This document shows, piece after piece, positions 47,881 to 60,282 of a DNA stretch of 64,000 nucleotides. The notes under the pieces are model-generated. The model was given only the letters and a program-made list of their open reading frames with translations. It had not been told where the DNA came from and ran no database searches. Within the stretch, counting starts at the first letter, position 1, and the number at the start of each line of letters is the position of its first letter. Origin of the DNA: Trichobilharzia szidati (lineage: Eukaryota; Platyhelminthes; Trematoda; Strigeidida; Schistosomatidae); NCBI GenBank assembly GCA_944472155.2, contig OX235279.1, positions 60,299,564-60,363,563 on the forward strand. Direction: 5' to 3'. Both the position numbers and the translations under genes were made by a program.

Positions 47881-48021
47881 TGTTGGTTTGGAGGGATTTG
47901 ATTGGTTTCAGGATCTTATCATGAACTGGTATCTTTTAGAGGATCATTGGAAAACTTGGTTGTACTGGACATCTGTTTCGTCCTAACCGACGTCAGTTCA
48001 TGATAAAATCCTGAAATAACC
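47881..48021. mobile_element. Inverted hammerhead SINE-like element, family 1, copy 5 (short palindrome)
   Basis: A centre-deleted copy. The left arm, on the minus strand, keeps the tail (TTGGTTTGGAGGGATTTGAT), the outer block, CTGGACATCTG and TTTCGTCCTAA. It is joined directly to the outer block of the right arm (CGACGTCAGTTCATGATAAA). The tRNA-like head, the spacer and the CUGANGA half of the ribozyme are gone. The remaining arms can pair over about 35 bases. Confidence 0.65.
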
Positions 48022-50939
48022 TATGAATTAGACGTTTTACGACAGAAGAATAATTATCACCTTTCATCTTACAAACTATGTCTAATACTCTGTTGAAACT
48101 CCAAGTTCATCGTGTCCTAATACATCTAATACAGTTGTAGCAAGTTTTCTTGGTACGGAAAATTCTCGATCTTCCACCATACATAACTCATGAAAATTAA
48201 CTTCCGAAGAATTAAGTAAAGTGGTTTGATAAATAATTAATCTTTTGCTGGCACACCAATAATGCTGTTTAGTGCTTCCGGGCAAACAATGAAGTGAACA
48301 ACATACATATTGTGGTTTGAATAGTTTTGCATTTAAATCGCTGACATCGTAGCTAGCTGACTCCGGTTCTCATCGGTGCATAGATATTAGCATCTTTCAG
48401 TTTAACAGATACACGATTATTTTAATCTAACTTTCAGTCGTTAAGAAATCAATATACATCAAAATATAAAGAAGATTACTTAAGGAAAATTAATCTTACA
48501 TAGTTCAGTTATGTCTACTTCCTGAATGGTATTTGTATCAGTCACTATTATGAATTAAAAATATAAAGCTAATATAACGAATGTTGTCTTTCATAAAACT
48601 TCCTTTAAGAGATCTTTTCAGTTTTACTGCAGACTTTTGAGACAAGCAAATTTGAAAAATACGACGGCTAGTTTCAGAGTAAAGAACTATGGTGTTAGTG
48701 TTCCCCAAATTCACTCACATGAATGGTAAGATTGTGCGTATTCGAATAATATAAATACTGAAAAGCATATTTTATCGTAATGCTTGAATACGCCTAACTC
48801 TACCGATGAGGTTCTTATGCAGGCGATAACGATTTCAAGTAGTAGATTTTGCAGTATCATTAAACTTCGGAGCGTAGGGTTCACCCGAGTTTCTACCACC
48901 TACGTCTTACACTATTATCTATAAAATACGACTTTTTATTTTCACACCCTATAACTCACCTGTTATTCTACGTTAAAATGTATCCACCACATAACTGGCC
49001 ATTATTGTAACGACAACAAAGATTATATTTTATAATTGTATTAACATGAATAGAAATTACTGAAAAGAATATTCTTCGTTCAGATTGACTTTTAATTTAT
49101 AATATGGGATATTTCACACTATTAAATCTTATCTATAAAAGCCTTATTTTATTAAATGCGAACTACTTCGTGAATTAGAGCTCCTTACAGGGGCATAGTT
49201 ATGTACAACACATTTGCCAATTATTATTGTTAAAATGAGGGTTCTATAAAATACAAGGTTTTTAAGTTGTACAGATTAGTAGAAATGAAATCATTACGAA
49301 ATTATTTCCTGTACCGAGTGAGTAAAAATAAGGAAAACCACTGTATCCCAGTTGTTTGTGAACAAATAGGTAGCTTCAGGTTAGTGTTGAAAATATTCCC
49401 CACATATATTTCTCTTGCACGTGTAGGTAAAGTTGTAGTTCATCTTCTATGACTTGCTGGGCAGATAGATTAATAATTAGGTGAACTGAATACTGACTGC
49501 TTTGAACCATGGTGTATTTATGTCACAATCCAGACTATTAAGTGTCTGACTCTCATTTCAAAGTGACAAATATAGAAACCTGATATGTGATATAGTGTGA
49601 TAGTATGTTTATTTGGATGGACCTAAATAAAATAAATAACGATAAATCGTTCAGGAAGTCTCTTAATGGGTGCCAAAAGATAAACACTAGTTTTATGAAT
49701 GGAAGCGTTTCTTTATTCAATTCGTGTATATATATGCGTCACTTCTGGAATAAAGGTCACCCTAATGTGACTACAGTGTCTTCTAACACATATTGATGAC
49801 ATAAGTGTATTTTATCACGGAATATCGCCAGTCGCTTACGTCGAAAAAGGATACTGGTAACAAATAACTCAATTTCACCTGTCTAGTAAAACATATTGGT
49901 CAGTTTGCGTGGTGTCTGCACTTTCTTACATAATGGATTACTTCATTTTGTTTGTTTGTACTGACAGCTGATTGTCAAAGTTGTCAGATTCTGTAGCCGT
50001 AGGTGGTGTGATGCGGAAGTTTTTTACCAGACAATATTGATGACCGAGAAAAAAAACTTGCAACTGTCAGAACTTATTCTGAAGCCTACTTAAGTTTTAA
50101 AATGTTCGATAGTCATTTGAATTGTTATGTAGTCTTTTACAGATGTTTAAAAACTAGTCTGAACATATGAGAGTGAAACGTTGTTATGAAATTCAGTTAC
50201 TGAATGATAATAGTTTTATGCAAAAGTTCATCAATAAAATGTTTAGCATCGAGGGTTGTTAAACAAAAAGAAATCCACTTTTTAATTTAATTGACTGAAC
50301 ACCTTGAATTTTTAAGTATTTTAGGCTTTAAAGGTAATTTCTGGAAGTTTATGTATGGGATGAGCACTAACGTACTTTCGTATTCCTTAACAGTTTAATA
50401 ATCTACAGAAATGTAACTTATTCTACGCTTCAGATAGCACGTAAAATAGGCTGTTAATCAATATTTTCGTCACTTCACTAAATAAATATTCGGAAGTCAT
50501 TTTTATGTGACATTGCGAGAAATTGTTTCTGTGCCGCTATATTCAAGTCAGAGATTTTAAGAGTAAGATAACGGTTTGAAAATGATACGGATTTAACGAA
50601 TCACAGTGAAATTTATGACACAGGGTCACCAAAATATTTACAAGTTGGAAATTATGTGGAAATGGAAGCAGAAAATGTTTCTGAAATAGGATGTTTTGGT
50701 AGTAGAAACCTAGTTTTCCTAAATTAAGTTTACTTTTAAAGGGAAATGTAAGTAAAAGATACTTCAGATTAAAACCTATTGGTTGAAAGAGAGTGTTTTC
50801 CAAGTTGATTTGAAAACCCGCTTTCAAAAGAACAGGTGGGGTATAACCCTTTTTGAGGAATAATGATTAAGTGGAAGAGATGACAGTAAACAACATGTTC
50901 AGTACATATTAAACGCCAGCATAGGAAATAATATAAAAC
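48022..50939. other. AT-rich DNA without a recognised feature
   Basis: I see no repeat family member. A 67-codon minus-strand frame at 48082-48285 looks somewhat protein-like but matches nothing I know (see rejected items). Confidence 0.45.
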
Positions 50940-51370
50940 TATTGGCAAACCTGGGAGTACTGGACAGCTGTTTCGTCCTAATTCGGGTCTCTTCATCAAT
51001 ACGCACTCACCCGGGTTCGAGCCCAGGGCCTCCTGGTTACAAAGCAGGCTTGTAGACCATTAAGCCACTGGGACCCGATCCAATGGCCCATGAATTCTAA
51101 CTTTTACCAGTTTACGACATAGCGCGACCACTTCACAATGTTTCCTTCGATGAGCAACTGTCCTCACTTTCAACCTGTTGTACACTTCCGGTCTTGACTT
51201 CTCACTAGTAGGTCCTGGATTCGAACCTCAGTGGGTGTCCATTGATGAAAAGTACTAAACGGAGACGAAACAGCTGTCCAGGTTTTCCACTAGTTCTCCA
51301 ACTAAAGTCAGCTCATGATGAAATCCTCCACCAAATCAAACAAAATGCTTACAAACTAATACTTGAAAAT
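50940..51370. mobile_element. Inverted hammerhead SINE-like element, family 1, copy 6
   Basis: Nearly full length; only the outermost left end is missing. The left arm on the minus strand has the clearest tRNA-like head of the family (51009-51075: A box AGTGGCTTAATGGTCTAC, B box GGGCTCGAACCCGGG), followed by a hammerhead-like segment (50951-51006). The spacer (51078-51200) matches that of copy 3. The right arm on the plus strand has a B box GGATTCGAACCTC, a decayed hammerhead (51240-51290), the outer block and the tail ACAAACTAATACTTGAAAAT. The order outward from the centre on each side is tRNA-like promoter, ribozyme, outer block, so the two units stand head to head. Confidence 0.8.
50951..51006 (-). 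ncRNA. Hammerhead-like motif, family 1, best copy
   Basis: Minus strand: stem I GTATTG with CAGTAC (one U-G pair), then ATGAAGA, stem II GACC-CGAATTA-GGAC with one A-A mismatch, GAAA, palindromic stem III CAGCTG, and GTC at the cleavage site. Everything fits CUGANGA/GAAA except the first core base, which is A instead of C. That C normally pairs with the G at position 8 of the core, so activity should be lost or strongly reduced. Confidence 0.55.
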
Positions 51371-52464
51371 AAAACTTTCATGTAAAGTAGTGATGCAATA
51401 TATTCCAAGGTAACGATGATTATTAGTGCATTTTCATGATTTTCATCGATTTTGTTCTAAACAGTCTTGAGTATTCAGTCATTCCTTTTGTTTGTTAGGT
51501 AATACACAAGATATATCCGCTAAGGTCGTAGGGATAATAGTTCCATTTCTTCAGCATTTAGTCTCCTGGACGTCATTGACTTTCCTTCATCCCTGCTCTC
51601 AATATCAATATAATGTGAAAGTGAGCGGTTAACTGTACTCAAAACGTAGCATTGTGTGTAAGATCAGATAAAATTATCTAATGTGGGATTATACTCTATC
51701 ACAGAGTTCAAATTTTACTCTCACGACAGTGAGTGATATATCGTTTGTTAGAGTAATGGACCCAAAAGTTCTCGTGAATTTTTTGATCATTCCAAGAAAC
51801 AATATACCAGTTAATAACGTAAGTCTCTAACGTTGAATCTTTTTTGATAAACTTTCTTCATCAATTCAAACGCCAGACAAAACTGTGCCTGTAGTTACGA
51901 CTACATGAGTAGGTTACATAAATCCTTTATTTTATTCTGAGTTTTAGATTTAAATGCTTGTGGAGGAATCATTGAGGCATATTCATAAATATTCATAAGA
52001 CAGTTTCAAATGTATGATGAATAGCATACTTCAGCACGCCGCTCTTTCCTAGACGTTCTCATGTTGTTGGAACTTTTATTAGTTGAACGGGGAATAGGAC
52101 AAGGTAACAAAATTTATGTCAAATTTGATTGACTATTCACCCCTATATGTGAAAAGAACTGATGTGCAGTCTGTTAACAATATACTTATTTTGGTGCAGT
52201 GACAACTAGATAACATTAAACCGGAAACAGAATGTCATTAGAGACCTCAACAGCAAATTAATAGATTTCGACATTGCTATTTACAAATAAGAATCGCTGA
52301 TTTACTGATATTTTAAGGGTGCCCCTAAGAAACCCTAGTCATTTTATATTTCGGTCTCGATTTCTGATTAATAAAACGTTAACTATTGCTTGCACCAGAT
52401 AGTTGCAATTGTTCAAAGTCCTTTCTCGTACATGTCTTTTAATAAATACATCTATGACTTGTAA
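51371..52464. other. AT-rich DNA without a recognised feature
   Basis: I see no gene or repeat unit that I can support. Confidence 0.5.
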
Positions 52465-53150
52465 ATTATTGTTATATCCTTGCTTTCAGGGTGAAACATA
52501 AGGCTTCAGAACAAGTGGGTTCACTGGCTTCCTGAAAGTTTTCACCCACCATCATCGGCTATCCTCGAATTCCTGATTCCAGAGGAGAAAATGATAAGTT
52601 TTTCTATGTCTTGAAATTATAGTAGACATAGATTTGTTCTGTTAGGAGTGGGTTTGCTAGACACTCAATCGACCTCCCCACTTTTCCAAACTATGCGGAG
52701 TTATGATTTACAGATATTCTGACACATCTGAAATAATAAAATAGCTACAATAAATCAACTGTGTAAACTATTTGTTGATAATACTGGTCAAAAACAATCA
52801 GAGTGGCATAAAAATGTATATATGTCCATTCTGCTTTGTTCTCTGCGGTCCTATTCAGCTGGCCCCGAAATCGCGCATATGCTTTTGTCTCCTGCTCACA
52901 CAACCTCCTGCATGTCCACCTCAAGCCCACGCCCAATTCGTAGTCACCCAGAAGGGTTCCATTCGAGTGCTTGTTGCGCGATGTCACTCGACAGTGTCTT
53001 CAGCGTGTGTCCAATCCATCTCCATCTTCTTCTAAATAATTACTATGCAGTAGGGTCTTGGTTGGATCATTTCAAGAGTTTCTTGTTACTAATTCTTTCT
53101 CTCCATCTAGACTTCATTGTGGAGGTAAAGTGGCTGTTAACCTCACCTAG
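52465..53150 (-). pseudogene. RTE/SR2-type LINE 3' part (copy E)
   Basis: Minus-strand fragment. Near 53105-53075 WRERISNKKLL matches the block before the C terminus. [20 protein letters not shown] then LEWNPSG (about 53010-52935) is the clear C-terminal WIGHTLR signature of RTE/SR2-type proteins; after a stop GRGLEVDMQEVV and a frame with QLNRTAENKAEW (about 52865-52830) complete it. About 300 bases farther on comes the shared tail (minus TCTGAAGCCTTATGTTTCAC, 52495-52518, then AAGGATATAACAAT). Between them, 52640-52690 resembles the body of the body-B SINEs (GGGTTTGCTAGACACTC), which would mean that this SINE body comes from the LINE 3' end. The coding part is broken. Confidence 0.75.
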
Positions 53151-55180
53151 TGTACTAGTTCGCTAATTTTCTAGCCGGTCTTAAGCTTAGGTAGAGAGCA
53201 AAGGTTAGACGTCCGACTAGACGCCCCATCTCAGAAAATCAGTCCGATATCTCAGGAAACTTGGTACTTTTAGACTAGAAATCACAAAGTGGTGAATTTT
53301 TATTTCAGACTATATAATTTGTAGCTGACGAATTTTGTCCTAGAATAAATTCCTAGATGTTTAATTACTAGTTGTTGATAGCTTAAATATTCATAGTATT
53401 TGTTTGTATGCTAAAGGAATACTTCAAAGTATAAAAATGAACAGTAAGTAGATGAATAACGGTCAATAGCATTGCATAATGAAACATTCTTGATAATTTC
53501 ATGCCTTAAATATTACACAGCGTCAAGTAACCAATTTTAGGGGATTTTATTTTAACAAAATGAAATGACTCTAATGCTTGTTATTGTGTTCACTTATTCA
53601 TAAGATCCCGGTTGGCTACGGATTTTGTTTACTTATACTTCTATTTGCTCATCCTTCTCACCTTTTTCTTTAGTGTTTCACCTAAGTGGAACTAGATGTG
53701 AACAAACATCAGCTGTGTTTACTTACGTAGGGCAAATAGAAAGGGAAAAACAAAGATTGTTTATATATATAATGCTTGAAAAATCTGATTACGGTAGTAA
53801 GCATTAATTGGGAACTCTAAGAAGCGATAACTGACTGTAAAATTACCTGAGTATTTTATCCAGTCTTATAAAAGTTCTTATTATTCTCAGGAACACAAAA
53901 AGTATTCTTACTTCTTAGAAAAGAATCCATATCAAAATTATATATATATAACCATAATCTGGAAAATGTAAACAGAGTATCTTGGATTAGGCCAACAAAA
54001 TATTGAGCATATTCCACCGAAAAAGACGCACAAAGAAACAAAACAATACCGGAGATATTTTTGAAAAGTTCTCGAGGTTTTTCAACTTCTAAGTTAGAAA
54101 TAATAGTGGAATAAGTTGATTATTATATGTGATAGCATTAAATAAGGATCACTTATTAAGAAGCAGTCTAACCACATTAAATGTACAAGAAATCAAATCA
54201 TCATTCATCCTCATAGCTACTGTGTAAGAATGCAGACCAATGTAACCACACGAGATTACACCGTAGAATATTAGTCACACCGAACAAAAAATAAAATTCA
54301 TCTAATTCTTCACAGTGGTTACAAGTACACTAATGCTTAAATAACTCACTGTTCTTTCAAAAACTATTCACTTAATTAACAAAATTCATTTAAAGCCGTC
54401 TCTAAATATTATCACTAAGGTCAACAAGGTAGGCATGCTTTTAATACCCGCATCTTAGTAATTACAAGTGCATGCATAACATTCGATTCTAGAAAAGATG
54501 GAGAGGTACAATTATTGTTGCCTGATTTATGTTTTAGTCTAGGAGTAAAATGTGTGCAGTGCATAAAGGTGAGTTGAATTCAGAAATGTAGGTAATTGTG
54601 TCACTTCGTAACTTCATTTGTGTTAGTTCGAGCAATAGGTAGTTAAATTATCAGTTGCTTTTATCAGACGAATTGTAAATAAAACAACATATTATTAAGT
54701 AGACAAACACTGCCGTATTTAAATTTATCAAAGAGACAAACTGTTTCAATTTTCTCTGGCAATGACTCCCTAGAGACGTTTATTGTATGCCTGACAACGA
54801 ATAAAAGTCTTATTGATCAAAAATTAAGTGCGGAGAAACAAATGACGCAGAATAAATGCAGTCGATAAAGTTTCTAATGCGTTTAGTGTGATTGATTAAC
54901 TGCTACTTCTTTTGATTTATTTCCTTAGTTCCACTAAGGATGCGTGTTAACTACAGGCATTTTGATAACACTAAAATAATTCTGTTGATACTGTTAACCT
55001 TTAGTTTACAAAGGACTTAAGGTACGTTTCGGACTTTTGATTCAGAACAGATATTGTTTCAGATCATGTAACTATCAGAAGAAAACTGAAAGGAAGAATA
55101 AGTTTGAAAAATGAATTAGGTTTAAGTTTCAAGAAGCAAATAAAGACTTCCATTACTTGTTGAAATTTTTATTAGGTTTA
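53151..55180. other. AT-rich DNA without a recognised feature
   Basis: I see no gene. Short TA runs lie at 53762-53771 and 53940-53950. Confidence 0.5.
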
Positions 55181-55360
55181 TGTATTTCCCAATGAATGAA
55201 AAACAAAACGATATTGTTTTTACTGACGTTTCGCTTTTAATGCTGATAGCTTTATCAAAGCATTATTAAACCAGAATTTACAAAATCTCAGCTTATATAT
55301 AACAACTTAATCATCGTTCCTCAGCATGGGGTCATTTTCGCGTTGTCAAGTTGGCCAATT
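55181..55360 (-). repeat. Left arm of the 180-bp inverted PLE terminal repeat
   Basis: Reverse complement of 55821-56000 with about 7 differences in 180 positions; 120 consecutive bases (55201-55320) match exactly. The pair encloses a PLE GIY-YIG fragment, so the arms most likely are the pseudo-LTRs of a Penelope-like element, here in inverted orientation. Its minus strand carries the hammerhead-like motif (about 55221-55262). Confidence 0.85.
55221..55262 (-). ncRNA. PLE-type hammerhead variant, left arm
   Basis: Exact inverted copy of the motif at 55919-55960; see that entry for the fold. It reads outward from the centre of the element. Confidence 0.5.
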
Positions 55361-55439
55361 GGTAAAGATAACAAAACCAGGCGTAGATTGCTGGATTTGA
55401 TAAGTGTGTAAATTTATAAAAGCAGCGTGTATTTACACA

Positions 55440-55860
55440 GTGAACTTGCTTATCACATTCGTGTTGATTTTGTTACTTCATGGAGAAGGGAGGTGTTGTA
55501 ACCAGGTCAGATTCTGTTTTAGTCTACCATTCCTAATCAATTAATTTGGATTCCATTTGATATGAAGTGCTTCTGATATAAGACGTTGTTTGTGATTTCT
55601 GAAATTTTTCTGGATTATTTTAATATTGTCAAAATTAATTTTGTGGCCTGATTCAATAGCGTGCAGACCTATCGCTGGTGGTTTTTCAAGTTTTGCCGGT
55701 TCAATCGGATTTCTTGGTGGTCGAAAATATTCTCTATGGTGTTCATTTCTTTTAATTACTTTGATTTCTCGCGATATTTGTCCTACATATATCGTTCCAA
55801 GCATTTTACTTATAGACGCCAAGTGGCTAATTTGACAACGCAAAATTGACCCCATGCTGA
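55440..55860 (-). pseudogene. Penelope-like element GIY-YIG endonuclease fragment
   Basis: A minus-strand open frame of 104 codons (55541-55855). MLGTIYVGQISREIKVIKRN near residues 18-37 is the YIG-type block, then EHHREYFRPP, and after it PPAIGLHAIESGHKINFDN (about residues 63-81), the conserved AIA-HA-GH-IDFDN block of PLE nucleases. EALHIKWNPN ends the open frame, and after a stop the minus strand continues (to about 55440) with PLE-like C-terminal residues. The RT half is missing, and the frame starts within the right inverted arm. The PLE nuclease nicks DNA for target-primed reverse transcription. The frame is a truncated remnant but unusually intact, which agrees with the near-identical arms. 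Confidence 0.85.
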
Positions 55861-56000
55861 GGAACGATGATTAAGTTGTTATATATAAGCTGAGATTTTG
55901 TAAATTCTGGTTTAATAATGCTTTGATAAAGCTATCAGCATTAAAAGCGAAACGTCAGTAAAAACAATATCGTTTTGTTTTTCATTCGTTAGGAAATACA
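55821..56000 (+). repeat. Right arm of the 180-bp inverted PLE terminal repeat
   Basis: Inverted partner of 55181-55360, carrying the hammerhead-like motif on the plus strand. On the minus strand its inner 35 bases form the start of the GIY-YIG open frame. Confidence 0.85.
55919..55960 (+). ncRNA. PLE-type hammerhead variant, right arm
   Basis: Stem I TGCT (55919-55922) with AGTA (55957-55960). The core reads TTGATAA (55923-55929) where CUGANGA is usual. One extra A, then stem II GCT (55931-55933) with AGC (55946-55948) around a 12-base loop, then GAAA (55949-55952), mini stem III ACGT and C at the cleavage position (55956). The layout, with its tiny palindromic stem III, is that of PLE hammerheads. 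The core departs at positions 3 (C to U) and 8 (G to A), but these two bases normally pair with each other, so a pair is kept as U-A. Whether it cleaves is open. Confidence 0.5.
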
Positions 56001-59000
56001 AAAAAACTTTTATCATAATGAATATCACATATTCAATGCCTAAATTTTTTCAAACTGTTGAAAGGGAACTTGGTTTGAAAATATATAAAGCAACAGCATA
56101 TACAAGTATATTTATAAAACACACATAAATAGTGTGTATCTAAATGTGCTTCAAATGCACTAAGATAGTGGCCATTTAACATCGTACCAAAGAAACTGGA
56201 ATTTAAATGTTACTTTACAATGAATGGAAAAGTGTATAAGACTGTGGTACATATGCTTTAAATTCCCCTTGTCAACAGCGGTTTTCTGATAAAAATTTTG
56301 CTTCCATTTCATTTAATTATAAGTTGCAGTAGATAACTTTCAAGTCGTCACTGAAATATTCTTGTTTTTAAAGTTGTGAAACTCACCAGCTACTTTTTAA
56401 ATTGCTTATCTCAAATTTCTTTTTCATTTTACCCTTATTGAATATTATCATCAAAAATAACTGACGCTTGTTTTCCGTTCAAAGGAAATGCTTGTTACAA
56501 AAGTTTATTTTTCTAACTTTATTTAAATAAGCATGCTTCAGTCTACTGAATTATTGTACTATAGTTTTAACAAGTCTTTTCAGTACCGATAAGAATTTAT
56601 CCAGTCAAAGAAATTTAACAGACATTTTGCGGTATATAGTAAAAATAGTAGTAAAGTTTATAGGAAATTGCGTCAGGACTTGAATGCGCGTAGGAAAAAG
56701 GACTTAGTGATTATTAATAATAACATCATTTGAATTTCTTAATCAAAAGTACTTTAATATTTAAATTAACCACTAAGGACACGTAAATCATAGTTGATTA
56801 CTTCTGTGTTTTACATGCTCCAGCAACTTTAATTAGCAGAAGTTGTGTTTTTGGAATAAGAATAATTATATGGATGAATAATTACGGAAGAGAGGGAATT
56901 GTTTTCTTTCTCTTGCCGCTAGAAATAAGCTACAATCAATACAAAGTAGGAATACAGGCAGTGACAGTATTTTGATGTTTACCTGTCACACTGTACGGAT
57001 TTTTCCTGTTTTCGTCATTATGATCATAAAACCACATTACTTCAGACATAAAATCAAATATCACATGCTTCAAGTTGTTTTCAAATAAAAGTGCAAATGT
57101 AACTTCACAGTTTATTTCATCATAAATCAAGACACACTTAGAAACTGTTACTACTCAAAAACATTGCATGTACCCAAAGAATATATAATATTTTTTTCAG
57201 GTGAGCTTAGATTATATCTGTATTAATTGTAAAAGATGGATATTTAGGCTATGAAAGCAAGAATGATGGTTTCATGCCACATTATTTTGAATCTGAACCA
57301 TTACGAGTAATCGTAGTCAGACAAAAGTATGTATGACAGGTAGCAAAATGACACATCCTGTAGCTATTTTTGATCCCAGATCCATCGTTAATGCTGAATT
57401 CCAAGGAAAAGTAAAGACTTGAATAAATTGAAACTTTTATTTTTCTATGTTGACAGTCAGCAATTGTGAAACCGTTTCCCAGTCTCCTCTGTTTGCACTA
57501 AAGTTCACTGACTAAAAGAAACTTACCTCTGAAGATTATGAAGGACCTAAGTTTCCCACAGACTTTGGATACTTTTAATTGATAAGTATTAGCAAATTTA
57601 AAATCCAGAATAGAATAATAGCCAACTTCAATATCAAATTACGCTGAATATTGGACAAGTAGTTGTTAATTCTTCTGGTTTACAACTCAGAAGTGTTTCT
57701 TCGAAAAGTTATCAGGGTATGAAAACAGTGTAACATTACTACTTGTGTTAGCATTTATAGTGGATAGTCATTCAATAAAAAAGTTAACAGTTGGAAGTAC
57801 TTTGAAATGATTAAATTAGTGGCGTCTCCTACTTTCATCTTAGGTAGTAATGTTTACTTTCCACCTCAGCTTCTTTATAGTTTGGAATAATTTTTGAAGC
57901 ATATATGAGGTAATTCTAATTACATGTAGGTTGAAAACGATTTCACACACTACTCAAGTAGAAAACTATTCTTGATTACATCTGGTATAATATTACAACA
58001 GAAGGTAAAATATAATTCTCTAATTTTGTTTTTCTGTTTAATGTACATCTTTTGAATAGGTAAGTAGTCCAGAACAGTATCTGAGATCACGCGTTTTCAT
58101 GCATGTTTCTAAATAGGACACCGTGTTATGATTTAAAAATTACACACACTACTTGGATTTAATATACTATAATCTCGCCTTTTATGTTCACTAATGTATG
58201 AATTGTTATTTTAGTCAATTTATAATGTTTAGAGTTGAACCTTTTCCATAGTATTAACTATAGTGATATGCATTCATTTGGAAAATATCTACATGCAGGT
58301 GACAGGCATGCTTACTTAATAAAAAGTAAATTAATTTACACATTTATTATGAGTTATTTCTTCAATTGTGCAAACTGTCATGACGATTACGATGTAGAAA
58401 GCCAGTTAATTTTTGTCTGTTATTTTGTAAGGAAATTTTAATGAAGATTAGTACAGTATTGTCATATATATTTACTATCATTTGATTTCATTAATTCAAT
58501 ATTCTAGTTTTGATCATGGTCAAAATATAATATACTTATGTATCATTTTAGACGACGGACAGTAATAAAGAAATTAGAATAACAAGAAAATCATATAATT
58601 AGTGTGGATAATCCAATAATTAAGAGACTGCTGCTAACTCTAGGATTTAGAATGAATGTTCCTCACTATTTTGGAGAGACATTATAAGAAAGTAATTTTA
58701 CTGTAATAACTTGACGACCTAATGCCTTAAAGTAAAGAATCAAATTATTTCTAATAATATAGTAAGTTCTAAAGAACTAGAGTTTGTATACCCCCATGAT
58801 TACACTAATAAGCAAAGTAATAAGAATATTCACTGTTTTTATTAAGGTTCATACAACTACTTAATATTGTCGAATTAGAAGGCATAAATTTCCCAAAGTT
58901 ATACATTCCTCATGAGTGTTCATTAAAAATAAAACCGTGTAACAGTTCCACCATTTACTCTTTGTTTGGTTTCACTACCTCTTCACCTTGAACAACCATC

Positions 59001-59987
59001 TTAATTTTCCACCTTATTTTTCGCGTTCTTTCCTCAAATTTGTCGATTTCCGGAGGAATCATTAAAGACAAAATGAACACTTTGAAGTAACTACATATAT
59101 TCTTATATCACTGCACCACAACTACTACAGAAGTCTGGAAACTTAATTATCTTGCTGGTTGTCACCTAAATCAGTGCGTGCAATACAAATGAGACGAAAA
59201 ACGAGAAAAAACAGTCTACAAACAAATAGATAAATATTATAAATCATTTGAAATAATCGCAGCGTTTACAAGAAAAGATCGAAACAGGATTTTTCTGGAC
59301 ATTTCATTGCGTAAGTCGCAGCCTCTTCAGCAGGAGACGATTTCATTCACGTAGAGAAAGGCTGAACTCTGAAGCCTTGTACATTTTAACCACATCAAAT
59401 GCAGTAAACAGGAGAGAAGAGATAAGCTTATCACCTATATGGCAAACTCTAATGAGGTAAGACAGATGAGAATACAACAAATGACCTGTATGAACCTCCG
59501 TGCCCCTTATTAAAATATTATCATTTTTATCACATGTGAATTGACATCCTATCCATATGGCAAATAACATACACAGACAAATATGCACAGTGACAATTTG
59601 ATATTAGTCACTACAAAATATAAGATGACTGCTTACATATTTCTATTGGTACATATGTCTATCGACAAGTGACCTTCAAATGAAGTAACTTCAATTTATG
59701 CAATTTTTGACCATATATTTTGATGATTAATAAAATCAGAATAATTCTGTTGAAGAAGCTGTGGCTTACACAGAGAAATATTCAGAAAAATCGTGTTTTG
59801 ATTTTTTTCTTAAACATGCTGGGATTATTTTAAATAATTTACAATGATTCAGTCTGACTCGGCGCTGAAATTATTTCAGGAAGTTCGTAACATCTACTGT
59901 CTGGAAACCTATAAATAGATAAATAGTTACAAATATCATTCAGCAACATATTTTTTAAAGTAGTAGGTCACGCAACACATGTTATCT
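56001..59987. other. AT-rich DNA without a recognised feature
   Basis: About 4 kb in which I see no gene, retroelement motif or tRNA-like unit. Confidence 0.5.
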
Positions 59988-60158
59988 GATTGTTTGGAGG
60001 ATTTCATCATGAGCTGACATCAGTTAGAGAACCATTGGAAAACTTGGGGGTACTGGACAGCTGTTTCGTCCTAGTTCGGGACTCTAACCGATGTCAGCTC
60101 ACGATGAAACCCTCCAACCAATCAAACACAATCCCTACAAAACTAATAATTAAAAACA
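59988..60158. mobile_element. Inverted hammerhead SINE-like element, family 1, copy 7 (short palindrome)
   Basis: A centre-deleted copy with well-preserved ends: ATTGTTTGGAGGATTTCATC on the left and GATGAAACCCTCCAACCAAT on the right are near reverse complements over about 40 bases. The left arm (minus strand) keeps stem III (CAGCTG), GAAA and stem II (AGTCCCGAACTAGGAC) of the hammerhead but lacks CUGANGA, because the deletion joins it directly to the right arm. The tail CCCTACAAAACTAATAATTA follows. It is parallel to copy 5, with a different deletion point. Confidence 0.75.
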
Positions 60159-60262
60159 TGTTGTCTGAGTTTTAGAAGATCATGTTGCTTATTACTTTTT
60201 TAAGACAGCTTCAACTTTCAGAATACATTAATAGGTTATCTTGAACAACATGTAGGGCTATC

Positions 60263-60282
60263 ACAGAGAGAGAGAGAAAGAG
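60263..60282. repeat. (GA)n microsatellite
   Basis: CAGAGAGAGAGAGAAAGAGA, a short purine-only tract. Confidence 0.8.

Noticed and set aside
48082..48285. A 67-codon minus-strand frame with fairly protein-like composition (KLATTVLDVLGHDELG)
   Set aside because: It could be an exon, but I recognise no domain, the splice sites around it are not convincing, and AT-rich DNA of this length yields such frames by chance. Transcript data would decide.
49267..49452. Possible small exon: acceptor-like TTGTACAG before it and donor-like GTGAGT or GTTAGT within
   Set aside because: Splice-like words are common in AT-rich DNA and the encoded peptide resembles nothing known.
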